DNA of 64,000 bases from Gottfriedia acidiceleris (GCF_004138285.1 NZ_SCFN01000004.1:1-64000), one strand, 5' to 3'; counted from the stretch's first letter, positions 38,911 to 49,372 are shown. The notes: generated from the sequence alone by a model not told the origin. Translations and numbers: made by a program.

Positions 38911-40986
38911 TCACACTTGTTGATCCTCTTTGTAGTCACATGAAACACATTGAACTTGAATACCTTTTTTCATTTTCTTTTCAACTAATAAGTTTTCACA
39001 TTTCGGACATGGTCTCGCAATTGGCTTATCCCATGATAAGAATTCACATTCAGGATAATTCGTGCATCCATAGAATATTCGATTCTTTTTCGATTTACGT
39101 TCAATTATATTCCCATCTTTACATGTAGGACATTTGACACCAATATCTTTTACGATTGCTTTTGTATTTCTGCAATCTGGAAAGTTTGAGCACGCCATGA
39201 ACTTACCGTATCTGCCCATTTTAAATACCATCGGGTTTCCACATACTTCACAGTCTTCACCAGCAGGTTCATCTCTAATTTCAACTTTTTGCATTTCTTT
39301 CTCAGCTATTTCTAAGTGTTTCTCAAAACCTCTATAAAATTGATCGATGATTTGAATCCAGTTCACATTGCCGTCTTCAATTTTATCAAGGTCACCTTCC
39401 ATTTGAACCGTAAACTCAATATTAATTACTTCTGGGAAAAACTCAACGACTAAATCAAATACTATTTGACCTAGTTCAGTAGGTACAAATCGTTTATTAT
39501 CTAGTGAAACATATCCACGTTTCTGAATCGTTTCTAAAGTTGGTACATATGTTGATGGTCGACCTATTCCTAACTCTTCAAGAGTTTTTACTAATCTAGC
39601 TTCCGTGTAACGTGGAGGTGGTTGAGTAAAATGTTGTTCAGGTAATAGATCTTCTAATTTAACTTTTTCACCTTCTGCTAACGGTGGAAGGATACGGTCT
39701 TTTTCTTCTGTGCCATCATCATTACTTTCTATATACACCTTCATAAAACCAGGGAATTTTACTACTGACCCATTAGCTCTAAATATTACATCATTATTAA
39801 TTAAGTCGACTTTAACCGTATCGAGTACTGCTGACGCCATCTGACTAGCAACAAATCGTTCCCATATTAATTTATAAAGACGATATTGGTCACGGCTAAC
39901 ATGTGCTTTGATTGTATCAGGCGAACGTAAAGTTGACGTTGGTCTAATTGCTTCGTGTGCATCTTGTACTTTATCTGATTTTTTTTCACTTTTTTTATTA
40001 GTGGCAACAAAATCTGCACCATAAGTATCAATTATATAAGATTTTGCTTCCTCAGCCGCAACATCGGATATTCTAGTTGAATCAGTTCTCATATATGTGA
40101 TTAATCCGACCTGTCCTCCACTACCTAGGGAAATTCCTTCATATAATTGCTGTGCAATCATCATCGTTTTCTTTGCACGCATATTTAATTTTCTAGCTGC
40201 TTCCTGCTGTAATAAGGAAGTAGTAAATGCAGTTGCTGGATTACGTTTACGTTCTTTTCTAGTAACACTTAGAACTTCGAAGTGATCACCTTTAATTTGT
40301 GATAAAACATTTTTCACGTCAGTTTCTGAATTCAATTCCACTTTTTTACCATTCACTCCGTAAAAAGTAGTATCAAATGTTTCTTTCTTTGTTAAAGCTT
40401 TACTTTTAATTGTCCAATATTCTTCAGGTTGGAAGATTTCAATCTCTTTTTCTCGTTCGATGATCAGTCTAAGAGCCACAGATTGAACTCGACCAGCACT
40501 TAAGCCCTTTTTCACTTTCTTCCATAGTAATGGGCTTATGTTATACCCTACTAAACGATCTAGTACACGTCTTGCTTGCTGAGCGTCTACTAAATTCATA
40601 TTAATTGGTCTAGGTTTTTTAAAAGACTCTTTAATAGCATCTTTTGTAATTTCATTAAACACTACACGACAATCCGATGATGTATCGATATTGAGTGTAT
40701 TCGCAATATGCCATGCTATTGCTTCACCTTCGCGATCTGGATCGGCTGCTAGATAGATTTTTTTTGCTTTTTTCGCAGCAGATCTTAAATCCTTTAAAAC
40801 TGGACCTTTTCCACGGATTGTTATGTATTTTGGGTTGTAATCGTTTTCTATTTCAATCCCCATCTGGCTTTTAGGTAGATCTCGAACATGTCCCATTGAT
40901 GCGATTACTTTGAATTTTTTACCTAAGTACTTTTCTATTGTTTTAGCCTTTGAAGGGGACTCCACTATAACTAAATTTTCTGCCAT
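38911..40986 (-). CDS. topA: DNA topoisomerase I
   Basis: Type IA topoisomerase that relaxes negative supercoils. The 691-residue protein has the N-terminal Toprim domain ([30 protein letters not shown] near 110) and the active-site Tyr in [11 protein letters not shown] (about 305-310). Three C-terminal zinc ribbons follow: CEVC ... CSNFPDC, CPTC ... CTNYPEC and CPKC ... CVSC (about 570-690). AGGAGG precedes the ATG. Its stop codon lies inside a 25-bp sequence that is repeated 190 bp downstream. Confidence 0.98.
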   Translation of the reverse strand: MAENLVIVESPSKAKTIEKYLGKKFKVIASMGHVRDLPKSQMGIEIENDYNPKYITIRGKGPVLKDLRSAAKKAKKIYLAADPDREGEAIAWHIANTLNIDTSSDCRVVFNEITKDAIKESFKKPRPINMNLVDAQQARRVLDRLVGYNISPLLWKKVKKGLSAGRVQSVALRLIIEREKEIEIFQPEEYWTIKSKALTKKETFDTTFYGVNGKKVELNSETDVKNVLSQIKGDHFEVLSVTRKERKRNPATAFTTSLLQQEAARKLNMRAKKTMMIAQQLYEGISLGSGGQVGLITYMRTDSTRISDVAAEEAKSYIIDTYGADFVATNKKSEKKSDKVQDAHEAIRPTSTLRSPDTIKAHVSRDQYRLYKLIWERFVASQMASAVLDTVKVDLINNDVIFRANGSVVKFPGFMKVYIESNDDGTEEKDRILPPLAEGEKVKLEDLLPEQHFTQPPPRYTEARLVKTLEELGIGRPSTYVPTLETIQKRGYVSLDNKRFVPTELGQIVFDLVVEFFPEVINIEFTVQMEGDLDKIEDGNVNWIQIIDQFYRGFEKHLEIAEKEMQKVEIRDEPAGEDCEVCGNPMVFKMGRYGKFMACSNFPDCRNTKAIVKDIGVKCPTCKDGNIIERKSKKNRIFYGCTNYPECEFLSWDKPIARPCPKCENLLVEKKMKKGIQVQCVSCDYKEDQQV

Positions 40987-41113
40987 CTTTTAAGCCTCCT
41001 GAGAGTTTCCTATTCATTACTCTCTGTATTCCTTATTTCTTTCTTTTATTCTTATGTATTCTCAAATAGATTCATAATAAGAAGAGTTCAATTTATATTT
41101 TTGATTTTCCTTC

Positions 41114-41155
41114 ATACAATTTCAAATTGTATAGTTTAATCTATACATTAGTCAA
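41114..41155 (-). promoter_or_regulatory. topA promoter with an overlapping palindromic operator-like site
   Basis: On the minus strand, TTGACT (41150-41155), 16 bases, TATACA (41128-41133). A perfect 19-bp palindrome ATACAATTTCAAATTGTAT (41114-41132) covers the -10 and predicted start, and a smaller dyad TATAG/CTATA lies within the spacer. This arrangement suits a repressor site. The rest of 40987-41244 is featureless AT-rich DNA. Confidence 0.6.
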
Positions 41156-41244
41156 ATTTTATTTAGATTTAAAATAACACAAGTCGCATTAGTATTGTCA
41201 ATATTTTGTAATATAAACATATTTTTTTATTTTTTAGTATATTC

Positions 41245-42111
41245 CTAAAATTCCTCTAAAATATCATTTGTACATGTAATTAATTTCGCTCCATCCTGAA
41301 TTAATCGATGATTTCCTTTATATTCTTCCATTATAATCGGACCTGGCACTGCAAATACCTCTCTATTATATTGAATTGCAAAATTTGCAGTAATCATCGT
41401 CCCGCTCTTCTCCTTAGCCTCTAAAACGATTAAACCTTTTGATAACCCAGCAATAATTCTATTTCTTCTAGGAAAATATCTTTTTTCTGGTCTAATATAA
41501 TATGGATATTCGCTAATAACTAAATGATTTAATGATATTTCATTAAATAAGTTACGGTTTTCTTTCGGATAAATATAGTCTAACCCACATCCGACCACTG
41601 CAATCGTTGTTCCATTGTGGAAAATAGCTGAATTATGTGCAATTGAATCGCATCCAGATGCCATTCCACTAACAATAACACAATTTTCTCTTATCAGACC
41701 TAATATTATCGAATCACAAATAATTTTCGCAAATAAAGTTGGATTTCTAGCTCCAATTATACTCAACATGAATTGTTCATTAAGAATATTTTGATTACCT
41801 TTTAAATATAAAACAAACGGAGGATCACATATTTCTCTTAACAAATCCGGATATAAATCATCATAAATTGTAATAATTTTAATATTTTTTTTATAGCTTT
41901 CTTTTAAAATATCAAAAATGGAAGTTGAATGAAGTTGATCATATAATTTTTCAGCGGCTTTAGAAGTCAGTTGAAATGTAGTTTTAAATGTAGAAGGTGA
42001 ATATTGATAGAGGTTTTCTAAATGTGGATCATAGAGAAGAATCTTCTTGATTGCTTGATAGTTTTCAAATAAAAAATGATGCAAATGAATAAGTCGAATT
42101 TTCTTTTTCAT
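41245..42111 (-). CDS. dprA: DNA-processing protein DprA (Smf)
   Basis: DprA loads RecA on incoming single-stranded DNA during transformation. The 288-residue protein has the Rossmann-type core with LSIIGARNPT (about 120), the VSGMASGCDSIAHNSAI motif (about 150-166), GCGLDYIYPKENRNLF and PRRNRIIAGLSKGLIVLEA (about 215-233). It has a short N-terminal region and no C-terminal winged-helix domain. AAGGAG precedes the ATG. It lies between topA and sucD in the usual order. Confidence 0.95.
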   Translation of the reverse strand: MKKKIRLIHLHHFLFENYQAIKKILLYDPHLENLYQYSPSTFKTTFQLTSKAAEKLYDQLHSTSIFDILKESYKKNIKIITIYDDLYPDLLREICDPPFVLYLKGNQNILNEQFMLSIIGARNPTLFAKIICDSIILGLIRENCVIVSGMASGCDSIAHNSAIFHNGTTIAVVGCGLDYIYPKENRNLFNEISLNHLVISEYPYYIRPEKRYFPRRNRIIAGLSKGLIVLEAKEKSGTMITANFAIQYNREVFAVPGPIIMEEYKGNHRLIQDGAKLITCTNDILEEF

Positions 42112-42132
42112 GTATTCTCCTTTCTTATAAGA

Positions 42133-42158
42133 AAGTAGCCTCCTATCGGAGGCTACTT
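42133..42158 (-). terminator. sucD terminator
   Basis: A perfect 11-bp stem AAGTAGCCTCC / GGAGGCTACTT with a 4-nt loop is followed by a T-rich minus-strand tail, 18 bases after sucD. Confidence 0.85.
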
Positions 42159-42176
42159 ATTTAATCATTATTATTC

Positions 42177-43091
42177 TTATACTAAAGCTTCATGTGTCTT
42201 ACATTGTTCATATAAGCCACGCTCTTTTAATACACCAATTAAAGTTTCGCCCATTACTGCAGGAGTAAGTGCAACTTTAATGCCACAGCTTTCCATTGTA
42301 GCCATTTTCTCTTTAGCAGTACCTTTACCGCCTGCGATGATTGCACCAGCATGTCCCATACGTTTACCTTCTGGAGCTGTTTGACCGCCAATGAACCCTA
42401 CTACTGGTTTCGCCATATTAGCTTGTACCCACTCAGCAGCTTCTTCTTCTGCAGTTCCACCGATTTCACCAATCATAATAACTGCATAAGTTTCTGGATC
42501 TTCATTGAATGCTTTTAATACATCGATGAAGTTTGTTCCATTTACAGGGTCTCCACCAATACCTACAGCTGTAGATTGACCAATACCAGCTTGAGTTAAT
42601 TGATGTACAGCCTCATATGTTAATGTACCAGAACGTGATACGATTCCTACATGACCTTTTTTATGAATGTAACCAGGCATGATACCAATTTTACACTCAT
42701 CTGGAGTGATAACACCAGGGCAGTTAGGACCAACTAATCTAGTCTTTTTGCCTTCCATGTACTTTTTAACTTTTACCATATCAAGTACTGGAATACCTTC
42801 TGTAATACAAATTGCGATATCTAATTCTGCATCAACTGCTTCCATGATTGCATCAGCAGCAAATGCTGGTGGTACGTAGATTACAGATGCATTAGCACCA
42901 GTAGCATCAACTGCATCTTTAACTGTATTGAATACAGGTACGCCAGCAATGTCAGTTCCACCTTTACCAGGAGTTACACCACCAACGATTTTAGTACCAT
43001 ACTCTAACATTTGAGTTGTATGGAATAAGCCTTGTGAACCAGTAATACCTTGTACAATGACTTTTGTATCTTTATTAATGAATACGCTCAT
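42177..43091 (-). CDS. sucD: Succinyl-CoA synthetase alpha subunit
   Basis: The alpha subunit of the TCA-cycle enzyme that forms succinate and a nucleoside triphosphate. The 304-residue protein has the CoA-binding Rossmann fold ([15 protein letters not shown], about 12-26), the [15 protein letters not shown] segment, and the phosphorylated His within [15 protein letters not shown] near residue 245-260. GGGAGG precedes the ATG. It follows sucC by 16 bases in one operon. Confidence 0.98.
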   Translation of the reverse strand: MSVFINKDTKVIVQGITGSQGLFHTTQMLEYGTKIVGGVTPGKGGTDIAGVPVFNTVKDAVDATGANASVIYVPPAFAADAIMEAVDAELDIAICITEGIPVLDMVKVKKYMEGKKTRLVGPNCPGVITPDECKIGIMPGYIHKKGHVGIVSRSGTLTYEAVHQLTQAGIGQSTAVGIGGDPVNGTNFIDVLKAFNEDPETYAVIMIGEIGGTAEEEAAEWVQANMAKPVVGFIGGQTAPEGKRMGHAGAIIAGGKGTAKEKMATMESCGIKVALTPAVMGETLIGVLKERGLYEQCKTHEALV

Positions 43092-43107
43092 TTTTATCCT
43101 CCCTTTC

Positions 43108-44268
43108 TTAGCCTACAAGTGCAACGATTTTTTCAGCGCCATCGGCCATTGAATCTGCTGCAACAATGTTTAAGCCTGACTCATTAAGAATCTTCTTACC
43201 TAATTCAACATTCGTTCCTTCTAAACGAACTACTAATGGTAAGTGTAAACCAACTTGTTTAGTTGCTTCGATTACACCTTCAGCAATAACATCACACTTC
43301 ATGATGCCACCGAAGATATTAACGAAAATCCCTTTAACATTTTGGTCAGAAAGGATGATTTTAAACGCTTCTGTAACTTTCTCAGCTGTAGCACCGCCCC
43401 CTACATCAAGGAAGTTAGCCGGATCTCCACCGTAGTGTTTGATGATATCCATTGTAGCCATTGCCAGACCTGCACCATTAACCATACATCCGATATTTCC
43501 GTATAAAGAAATATAGTTTAAGTCATACTTAGAAGCTTCGATTTCTTTTGGATCTTCTTCTTCTAAGTCACGGTAAGCTAAAATGTCTGCATGACGATAT
43601 AAAGCATTTGAGTCAAAATTTAACTTTGCATCTAATGCCATTACTTCTCCATCACCTGTAACTACTAATGGGTTAATTTCAGCGATTGAGCAATCTTTTT
43701 CGATAAACGCACTATATAAGCCCATCATGAACTTAACAGCTTTGTTTACTAAGTTGCTTGGAATGTTGATATTGAACGCAATACGACGAGCTTGGAAGCC
43801 TTGTAGACCTACTGCAGGATCAATATACTCTTTAAAGATTTTTTCAGGTGTTTTTTCTGCTACTTCTTCAATTTCAGTTCCACCTTCTTCAGAAGCCATT
43901 AATACAACTTGTGAAGTAGCGCGGTCTAAAACTAAACCAACATAATATTCTTTTTTAATATCGCAGCCTTCTTCGATAAGTAAGCGCTTAACTTCCTTAC
44001 CTTCTGGTCCAGTTTGATGAGTAACTAATACTTTACCTAGAATTTCACTAGCATATGTATTTACTTCATCTAAATTTTTCGCTACTTTTACGCCACCCGC
44101 TTTACCGCGGCCACCAGCGTGAATTTGAGCTTTTACTACGCATACAGCTGTACCTAATTCTTTAGCTGCTTCTACTGCTTCTTCAACTGTGAATGCAACT
44201 TTACCGTTTGGTACTTTTACGCCATAGCTTCGTAGGATTTCTTTCCCTTGATACTCATGGATATTCAT
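43108..44268 (-). CDS. sucC: Succinyl-CoA synthetase beta subunit
   Basis: The ATP-grasp beta subunit is 386 residues from the ATG at 44268. It opens with [17 protein letters not shown] and contains [16 protein letters not shown] (about 45-60), the nucleotide-binding ATP-grasp region and the C-terminal [15 protein letters not shown] motif. GGGGAGG seven bases upstream fixes this start; a longer in-frame extension has no site. A good sigma-A promoter lies about 50 bases upstream. Confidence 0.98.
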   Translation of the reverse strand: MNIHEYQGKEILRSYGVKVPNGKVAFTVEEAVEAAKELGTAVCVVKAQIHAGGRGKAGGVKVAKNLDEVNTYASEILGKVLVTHQTGPEGKEVKRLLIEEGCDIKKEYYVGLVLDRATSQVVLMASEEGGTEIEEVAEKTPEKIFKEYIDPAVGLQGFQARRIAFNINIPSNLVNKAVKFMMGLYSAFIEKDCSIAEINPLVVTGDGEVMALDAKLNFDSNALYRHADILAYRDLEEEDPKEIEASKYDLNYISLYGNIGCMVNGAGLAMATMDIIKHYGGDPANFLDVGGGATAEKVTEAFKIILSDQNVKGIFVNIFGGIMKCDVIAEGVIEATKQVGLHLPLVVRLEGTNVELGKKILNESGLNIVAADSMADGAEKIVALVG

Positions 44269-44314
44269 GATCCATCCTCCCCTTTTAGAACAAGACAAAT
44301 TAAAACACATCCCT

Positions 44315-44343
44315 ATTGTATCTCTTACAGAATATACTGTAAA
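44315..44343 (-). promoter_or_regulatory. Sigma-A promoter of sucCD
   Basis: On the minus strand, TTTACA (44338-44343), 17-base spacer, TACAAT (44315-44320). Both boxes match consensus at five of six positions. Confidence 0.75.
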
Positions 44344-44468
44344 TACTTTAGTAGAAAAGAATTAAATATTCTATGTTTTTATATAGAAAACCCTTTCATA
44401 TACAATAGTTAATGTAGTTTATCATATTACAATATTATTTTTCCAATAATTTATCTTATCCTATAAAA

Positions 44469-44583
44469 AATAGATTAACGACAGTTAGTATCATTTTTGA
44501 TTTTAGGTTTATATCATTTCGATTCATTTATCTACTTAATACAAACTTAAAAGTTATGTAATTTTAAACGTCGTTAATCTATT
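44469..44583. repeat. 115-bp element with 14-bp terminal inverted repeats (MITE-like)
   Basis: The ends AATAGATTAACGAC (44469-44482) and GTCGTTAATCTATT (44570-44583) are perfect inverted repeats. The 87-bp interior is AT-rich, non-coding and not self-complementary, so this is not a plain terminator. No clear target duplication was seen. It fills most of the 365-base rnhB-sucC gap together with the sucC promoter. Confidence 0.55.
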
Positions 44584-44633
44584 ATATTTTAGTCAACTTC
44601 ATTAAATTGATGTAATCTAACTACCAATTATTT

Positions 44634-45404
44634 TTATAATTTAACTTTTTCTTTTATTGGTGCAAAGGATCTTCTGTGTTCATTAATAATTCCATGCTCA
44701 TCGATCGCTTTTAGATGTTCCTTTGTTCCATATCCCATATGCTTTTCAAATCCATAGTTTGGATGCTTTAAACTAAGTTCGCACATTAAAGAATCCCTTG
44801 TTTCTTTTGCAAGTACAGATGCAGCTGCTATACTGATGCTTGTTGCATCTCCCTTAATGATTGATGTTTGAGAAATGTCCAGCGGAAGTTTCATTGCATC
44901 AATTAATAAATGTTCAGGCGAATGAGTAAGCTGTTCGATCGCACGTCTCATCGCTAATTTAGTTGCTTCATAAATATTGATTTCATCTATTTCAGTTGAA
45001 CTGGCCATACCAACCCCATATGAAATAGCTTCTTCCTTAATCCGCTTTACGAAATACTGTCGTTTCTCTTTAGATAATTTTTTTGAATCATCTAATCCAA
45101 TTAGCTCAGTATTTTCCGCTAAAATTACAGCCGCTGCTACAACAGGACCAGCTAATGGACCCCTACCAACTTCATCTACTCCTGCAATTAATTTTATATT
45201 TTGGCTATAAAGATTCTGTTCATATTCCATCATTTTAAGGTATTTCTTCCTAGCTAAATCTCGTTTTTCTTGTTCTTTATACCATTTTGCAACTAGCTTT
45301 TGCACACCAATTCTTTGATCACTTTCTAATTCTTTTAAGAGTTCATTCATTGGGTCAGTTAATTCACTTAGTTTATTTTTTATTTCATCTATTTTCAGAG
45401 ACAT
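44634..45404 (-). CDS. rnhB: Ribonuclease HII
   Basis: RNase HII removes ribonucleotides misincorporated in DNA. The 256-residue protein has an N-terminal extension typical of Bacillus (about 1-70). The catalytic domain shows AGVDEVGRGPLAGPVVAAAV (two acidic residues DE), DSKKLSKEKR, and the LLIDAMKLPLD and HPNYGFEKHMGYGTKEH motifs. AGGAG precedes the ATG. The ylqG/ylqH genes present beside it in B. subtilis are absent. Confidence 0.97.
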   Translation of the reverse strand: MSLKIDEIKNKLSELTDPMNELLKELESDQRIGVQKLVAKWYKEQEKRDLARKKYLKMMEYEQNLYSQNIKLIAGVDEVGRGPLAGPVVAAAVILAENTELIGLDDSKKLSKEKRQYFVKRIKEEAISYGVGMASSTEIDEINIYEATKLAMRRAIEQLTHSPEHLLIDAMKLPLDISQTSIIKGDATSISIAAASVLAKETRDSLMCELSLKHPNYGFEKHMGYGTKEHLKAIDEHGIINEHRRSFAPIKEKVKL

Positions 45405-45461
45405 AAATTAGAACTCCTTTTATACACATGTTCTGTTTGAACCATAAATTTTCATTAAAAA

Positions 45462-45497
45462 AGAAGAAAGTACGCTTATTCTTGCGCACTTTCTTCT
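45462..45497 (-). terminator. rbgA terminator overlapping its stop codon
   Basis: AGAAGAAAGT / ACTTTCTTCT form a perfect 10-bp stem followed by T6 on the minus strand. The upstream arm is within the last codons of rbgA. Confidence 0.82.
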
Positions 45498-46375
45498 AAT
45501 ATTTCATCAGTCACTTCAAGCATTGATGGATTTTCGAAAGTTAACCTTCCTAATTTACCCGCTCTTAGCTCACGTAAAAATAAATCAGATGTTTTATCAT
45601 AATCTATAATTCCGCCTGACATAAGTAATCCACGTTTCTTTCCAATATGATCAAAAATATCGACGACTTCTTCAGAAAATAAAACTTCCTCATTCATGTC
45701 ATATCTTTCTTTTAATACATTTGGATAAAACTCTCTTAAATATTTAATCGCATAAATCATTACTTCTTGTAGGTTAATGATACTATCTTTAATTGCTCCT
45801 GTAGTTGCTAAACGAAGTCCTACAAGTTGATCTTCAAATTTAGGCCACAATATACCTGGTGTATCAAGCAGTTCAATTTCTTTCCCTACTTTTATCCACT
45901 GCTGTGCTTGCGTTACACCTGGACGGTCACCAGTTTTAGCAATATTTTTACGTGCGAGCTTATTGATTAAAGTCGATTTACCAACATTTGGAATCCCAAC
46001 AATTAACGCTCGAATTGCGCGAGGTTTAATCCCTTTTGATCTCATTTTATCAAATTTCTCTTTTACAAGTATTTCACAAGAAGAAATAATCGCTTTTAAG
46101 CCTTGTCCAGATGCTGCATCAATAGCAATTGCCATTACACCTTGTTTTTCATAATGCGCTAGCCATTGCTGAGTAATTCTTGGATCTGCTAAATCCGCTT
46201 TATTTAACAAAAGCAATCTTGGTTTATTTGAAATTATTTCATCGATCATTGGATTTCTAGAAGCTGCAGGTACCCTTGCATCCGCTAATTCTATTACAAC
46301 ATCAATTAATGAAAGTTTTTCAGTAACTTGTCTTCTAGCTTTTGCCATATGGCCAGGAAACCATTGAATCGTCAT
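45476..46375 (-). CDS. rbgA: 50S ribosome-assembly GTPase RbgA (YlqF)
   Basis: RbgA is needed for late 50S assembly (incorporation of L16 and others). The 299-residue protein shows the circularly permuted GTPase order: G4 NKAD (58-61), then G1 GIPNVGKST (127-135), then G3 DTPG (171-174), and begins with the conserved [13 protein letters not shown]-terminal RNA-binding domain follows. AAGGTGG precedes the ATG. It is the normal neighbour of lepB and rnhB. Confidence 0.97.
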   Translation of the reverse strand: MTIQWFPGHMAKARRQVTEKLSLIDVVIELADARVPAASRNPMIDEIISNKPRLLLLNKADLADPRITQQWLAHYEKQGVMAIAIDAASGQGLKAIISSCEILVKEKFDKMRSKGIKPRAIRALIVGIPNVGKSTLINKLARKNIAKTGDRPGVTQAQQWIKVGKEIELLDTPGILWPKFEDQLVGLRLATTGAIKDSIINLQEVMIYAIKYLREFYPNVLKERYDMNEEVLFSEEVVDIFDHIGKKRGLLMSGGIIDYDKTSDLFLRELRAGKLGRLTFENPSMLEVTDEILEESAQE

Positions 46376-46420
46376 GTTGCCACCTTCTTATACATTGAAT
46401 AATCAAGATTAATTTGGCTT

Positions 46421-46975
46421 TTATTTAGCCATTTCAACCTCAGATAACGGCCAAAAAACAAAACTTGCTCGGCCTAAAATTTCTTTTTGACTAACTGTTC
46501 CGATAATACGACTATCTTTACTTAATCGACGATTATCACCTAAAACGAATACTTGTCCTTTAGGTACAGTTTTTCTACCAGTAATCTCTTCTAACTTAAA
46601 GTCTTCAGTTAGAGGACCATCTGTCGTTTCTTTTTTATATTCGTTCAAATATGGTTCTTTATACGGTTTACCGTTAACATAAAGAACATCATTTCTATAT
46701 TCTACTGTGTCACCTGGTAAGCCAATAACTCGTTTAATATAATCTTTTTCTTTTGTAGCATGGAAGACTACAATATCAAAACGTCTAGGTTCATGTAGTT
46801 TGTATACGATCTTATTTACAATCATTCTACTTTGATCCTGTAGTGTTGGCATCATTGAGATACCGTCAACTAAAACCGGTGTAAAAAGGAATGTTCGAAT
46901 ACCAAGTGCAAGTACAAGCGCAATAAAAATTGTTTTAACTAATTCCCAAATTCCACCACTATTGCTTTCTTTCAA
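46421..46975 (-). CDS. lepB: Type I signal peptidase
   Basis: This Sip-type signal peptidase has 184 residues. It has one N-terminal membrane anchor (about 12-31), then the catalytic Ser40 (DGISMMPTL) and general base Lys81 (IKRVIGLPGD), and the C-terminal GDNRRLSKDSR motif. The start is TTG at 46975 with GGAGGG six bases upstream. It lies between rplS and rbgA. Which of the SipS/T/U/W paralogues it matches cannot be decided; the size fits the ordinary P-type. Confidence 0.95.
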   Translation of the reverse strand: MKESNSGGIWELVKTIFIALVLALGIRTFLFTPVLVDGISMMPTLQDQSRMIVNKIVYKLHEPRRFDIVVFHATKEKDYIKRVIGLPGDTVEYRNDVLYVNGKPYKEPYLNEYKKETTDGPLTEDFKLEEITGRKTVPKGQVFVLGDNRRLSKDSRIIGTVSQKEILGRASFVFWPLSEVEMAK

Positions 46976-47094
46976 CCTAATCCCTCCATTTTATAACCTT
47001 ACGTTTTGCAGTTTTAACCAGTTCAGTTAATAACTTTATTTATGTATTCTATTTTACTTTTTATTATATCCATTATCTACAAATATTGGAAAAA

Positions 47095-47121
47095 AAGGAG
47101 CTTGTTTAATACAAGCTCCTT
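47095..47121 (-). terminator. rplS terminator
   Basis: A perfect 10-bp stem AAGGAGCTTG / CAAGCTCCTT is followed by T7 on the minus strand, nine bases after the rplS stop. Confidence 0.9.
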
Positions 47122-47129
47122 TCAAAAGA

Positions 47130-47474
47130 CTATCGAAGTTCTTTAATTCTTGCTTTTTTACCAGTAAGTGCACGTAGGTAGTAAAGTTTAGCACGACGTA
47201 CTTTACCGCGACGAACAACGTCTAATTTAGCAATTTTTGGAGTGTGAATTGGGAACGTACGTTCAACACCAACTCCATAAGAAATTTTACGAACTGTGAA
47301 AGTTTCGCTAATTCCGCCACCACGACGTTTAATAACTACACCTTCGAATAATTGGATACGCTCACGAGTACCCTCAACAACTTTAACGTGAACTCGTACA
47401 GTATCACCAGGACGGAATGCTGGTAAGTCAGTTCTTAGTTGTTCTTTTGTAATTTCGTTGATTAAATTTTGCAT
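47130..47474 (-). CDS. rplS: 50S ribosomal protein L19
   Basis: L19 sits at the subunit interface. The 114-residue protein has [42 protein letters not shown] and the basic C-terminal [21 protein letters not shown] precedes the ATG. It has a dedicated leader and terminator downstream of trmD. Confidence 0.98.
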   Translation of the reverse strand: MQNLINEITKEQLRTDLPAFRPGDTVRVHVKVVEGTRERIQLFEGVVIKRRGGGISETFTVRKISYGVGVERTFPIHTPKIAKLDVVRRGKVRRAKLYYLRALTGKKARIKELR

Positions 47475-47484
47475 AATTTATGCT

Positions 47485-47590
47485 CTCCTTTTCCAACCGA
47501 TGCTCTTACAAGATTTAGTGACTCGCAGCGGAACACCGAGAATAAAGGCTTAAGTATTTACTCAAGCCACAAGTTATATTAACATATTCT
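47485..47590 (-). ncRNA. Ribosomal protein L19 leader
   Basis: The region between trmD and rplS is conserved-looking and structured. GGCTTGAGTAAATACTTAAGCC forms a stem, followed by CTCGGTGTTCCGCTGCGAGTC-like hairpin-forming sequence and GAGCATCGGTTGG near the start codon. These features fit the L19 leader family of Firmicutes, thought to mediate autoregulation. I recognise it from memory of the family, not a search. Confidence 0.7.
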
Positions 47591-47604
47591 ATTAGTACAC
47601 GCAA

Positions 47605-48354
47605 CTAGTTTTCTTGTTTTAATTCTTCTTTTACTTGATCCATCCATTTTGACTCTTTTTTAGAAAGAGAGTAGTTTTCGAGTAAATCTGGACGACGTGT
47701 TATCGTTCGTTTAAATGATTGTTTTGTTCGCCATTCTTCGATTAGAGCATGATTTCCAGATAATAAAACATCTGGTACTTTATGGCCTCTAAATTCGGCA
47801 GGTCTCGTGTAATGAGGATGCTCTAATAAACCTGTACTAAATGAATCTTCAATTTTTGAAGTAGTATTACCAAGTACCCCAGGCAATAAACGAACAACGC
47901 TATCAGCAATTACCATAGCACCAAGTTCTCCACCTGTTAATACATAATCTCCAATTGAGATTTCATCCGTCACTACATGTTCACGAATTCGTTCATCATA
48001 GCCTTCATAATGTCCACAAATAAAGATTAAGTGCTCCTCTTTTGCAAGCTCTTCAGCTTTACGTTGATTAAATCGCTCTCCTTGAGGGCATAGAAGAACT
48101 ACTCTCGGCTTATTTTCACTTTTTGATACTAATTCATCAACAGCATCAAAAATCGGCTGTGGAGCTAGTACCATACCAGCGCCGCCACCATATGGATAGT
48201 CATCAACGTTTGAATGTTTATTCGTAGAGAAATCTCTAAAATTTACACAACGAAACTTAACAGCCTCTTTTTCTTGTGCTTTTTTTAAAATAGAAGAATT
48301 TAAAACTCCTTCAAACATTTCTGGGAAAAGGGTTAGAAAGTCTAATTTCATCAT
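47605..48354 (-). CDS. trmD: tRNA (guanine-37-N1) methyltransferase
   Basis: TrmD is the SPOUT enzyme that prevents +1 frameshifting. The 249-residue protein has [14 protein letters not shown] at the start, [13 protein letters not shown] (about 50-62), [10 protein letters not shown] and the knot region [16 protein letters not shown]. Its ATG overlaps the rimM stop (ATGA). A second Met directly follows and could equally start translation. Confidence 0.98.
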   Translation of the reverse strand: MMKLDFLTLFPEMFEGVLNSSILKKAQEKEAVKFRCVNFRDFSTNKHSNVDDYPYGGGAGMVLAPQPIFDAVDELVSKSENKPRVVLLCPQGERFNQRKAEELAKEEHLIFICGHYEGYDERIREHVVTDEISIGDYVLTGGELGAMVIADSVVRLLPGVLGNTTSKIEDSFSTGLLEHPHYTRPAEFRGHKVPDVLLSGNHALIEEWRTKQSFKRTITRRPDLLENYSLSKKESKWMDQVKEELKQEN

Positions 48355-48866
48355 AATAGACCTTCCATTAATTGGATTTTAACTTTTTTATTCGCTACAT
48401 CTATTTCTTTCACAATTTGCTCGATATAAGGAATAAGGGCATCTTTTTGACCTTTTCTTTGTATAACCCAAACATCGTTTGCACCTGGAGATAATATTTC
48501 TTTTATTTTTCCGATTTCTTCTCCATCAATTGTCTCAACAACACAACCAATGATTTCATGGTAATAGTACTCATTTTTATCTAACTCGTGTAATTGATCT
48601 TCGGTAATCTTTAAAATCCCATTTTTAAGTGGTTCTACAGAGTTTAAAGACTCATACCCTTCAAATGTAAGTAAATCAAAATTTTTATGTACACGGTGAC
48701 TTGTAACGATTAATTCAATTGGTGCTGATTCGTTTTCTTTAAAGAAATATAGTGTATTACCTTTTACGTAACGTTTTTCTGGAAAATCAGTTCTTGAAAT
48801 AACACGAACCTCTCCTCGAACTCCATGTGTATTTACTATTTTTCCGACATTTAAATATTTTTTCAT
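48351..48866 (-). CDS. rimM: 16S rRNA processing protein RimM
   Basis: RimM assists 30S head maturation with S19. The 171-residue protein has the N-terminal beta-barrel ([16 protein letters not shown]) and the PRC-barrel domain (about 95-170, with [16 protein letters not shown] and [10 protein letters not shown]). GAGGTAA precedes the ATG. In B. subtilis ylqD separates it from the KH-protein gene; here it is missing, leaving 264 bases that hold a terminator and probably the rimM promoter. Confidence 0.97.
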   Translation of the reverse strand: MKKYLNVGKIVNTHGVRGEVRVISRTDFPEKRYVKGNTLYFFKENESAPIELIVTSHRVHKNFDLLTFEGYESLNSVEPLKNGILKITEDQLHELDKNEYYYHEIIGCVVETIDGEEIGKIKEILSPGANDVWVIQRKGQKDALIPYIEQIVKEIDVANKKVKIQLMEGLL

Positions 48867-49093
48867 TCTTTTACCTCTATATTAAAATTCTATGTTCATT
48901 ATTAGTTTGACCATTTAGATTGTATATATGTCTACATGAGACTTCAACGGTTAAAACAACTTGCCTAATGCCAAGTATAGCATATCTTAAAAGCCATTAA
49001 ATTACCTCTTGCTCAACGACAACATGCTATTCATAAAAAGAGTGCTACCACACAACATTATATTGGGATTACCCGTAAAACTCTGTAATGTTG

Positions 49094-49127
49094 AAAACGG
49101 CCCTTAGCTATAGCCAAGGACCGTTTT
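49094..49127 (-). terminator. khpA terminator
   Basis: AAAACGG / CCGTTTT with an extended imperfect inner stem (CCTT/AAGG, GCTATAGC) lies directly after the khpA stop. Confidence 0.8.
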
Positions 49128-49130
49128 ACA

Positions 49131-49370
49131 TTACTGAATATCTAAGTGAATACGTTTTGCGTGTTCATTACTTGCTGCATATACAACCGTACGAATCGCT
49201 TTAGCAATTTTACCATGTTTGCCAATCACTCTACCAGCATCTTCAGGGTTTACCTGTAAATGAAAGAATAGATTGTTCTCATCTTCTTTTACTTGAAGTG
49301 AAATATCCTCTGGATGATCTACAAGACTTGAAACAATTGCATTTATGAGTGTATTCATCTTTTTTTCCAT
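49131..49370 (-). CDS. khpA: KH-domain RNA-binding protein KhpA (YlqC)
   Basis: This 79-residue single-KH protein pairs with KhpB/Jag in many Firmicutes and affects cell elongation and RNA metabolism. The GKHGKIAKAIRTVV loop (about 50-63) is the RNA-binding GxxG-type motif. The first ATG is two bases beyond the rpsP stop and lacks a strong site; the ATG four codons later, with GGA eight bases before, is an alternative. Confidence 0.95.
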   Translation of the reverse strand: MEKKMNTLINAIVSSLVDHPEDISLQVKEDENNLFFHLQVNPEDAGRVIGKHGKIAKAIRTVVYAASNEHAKRIHLDIQ

Positions 49371-49372
49371 AA

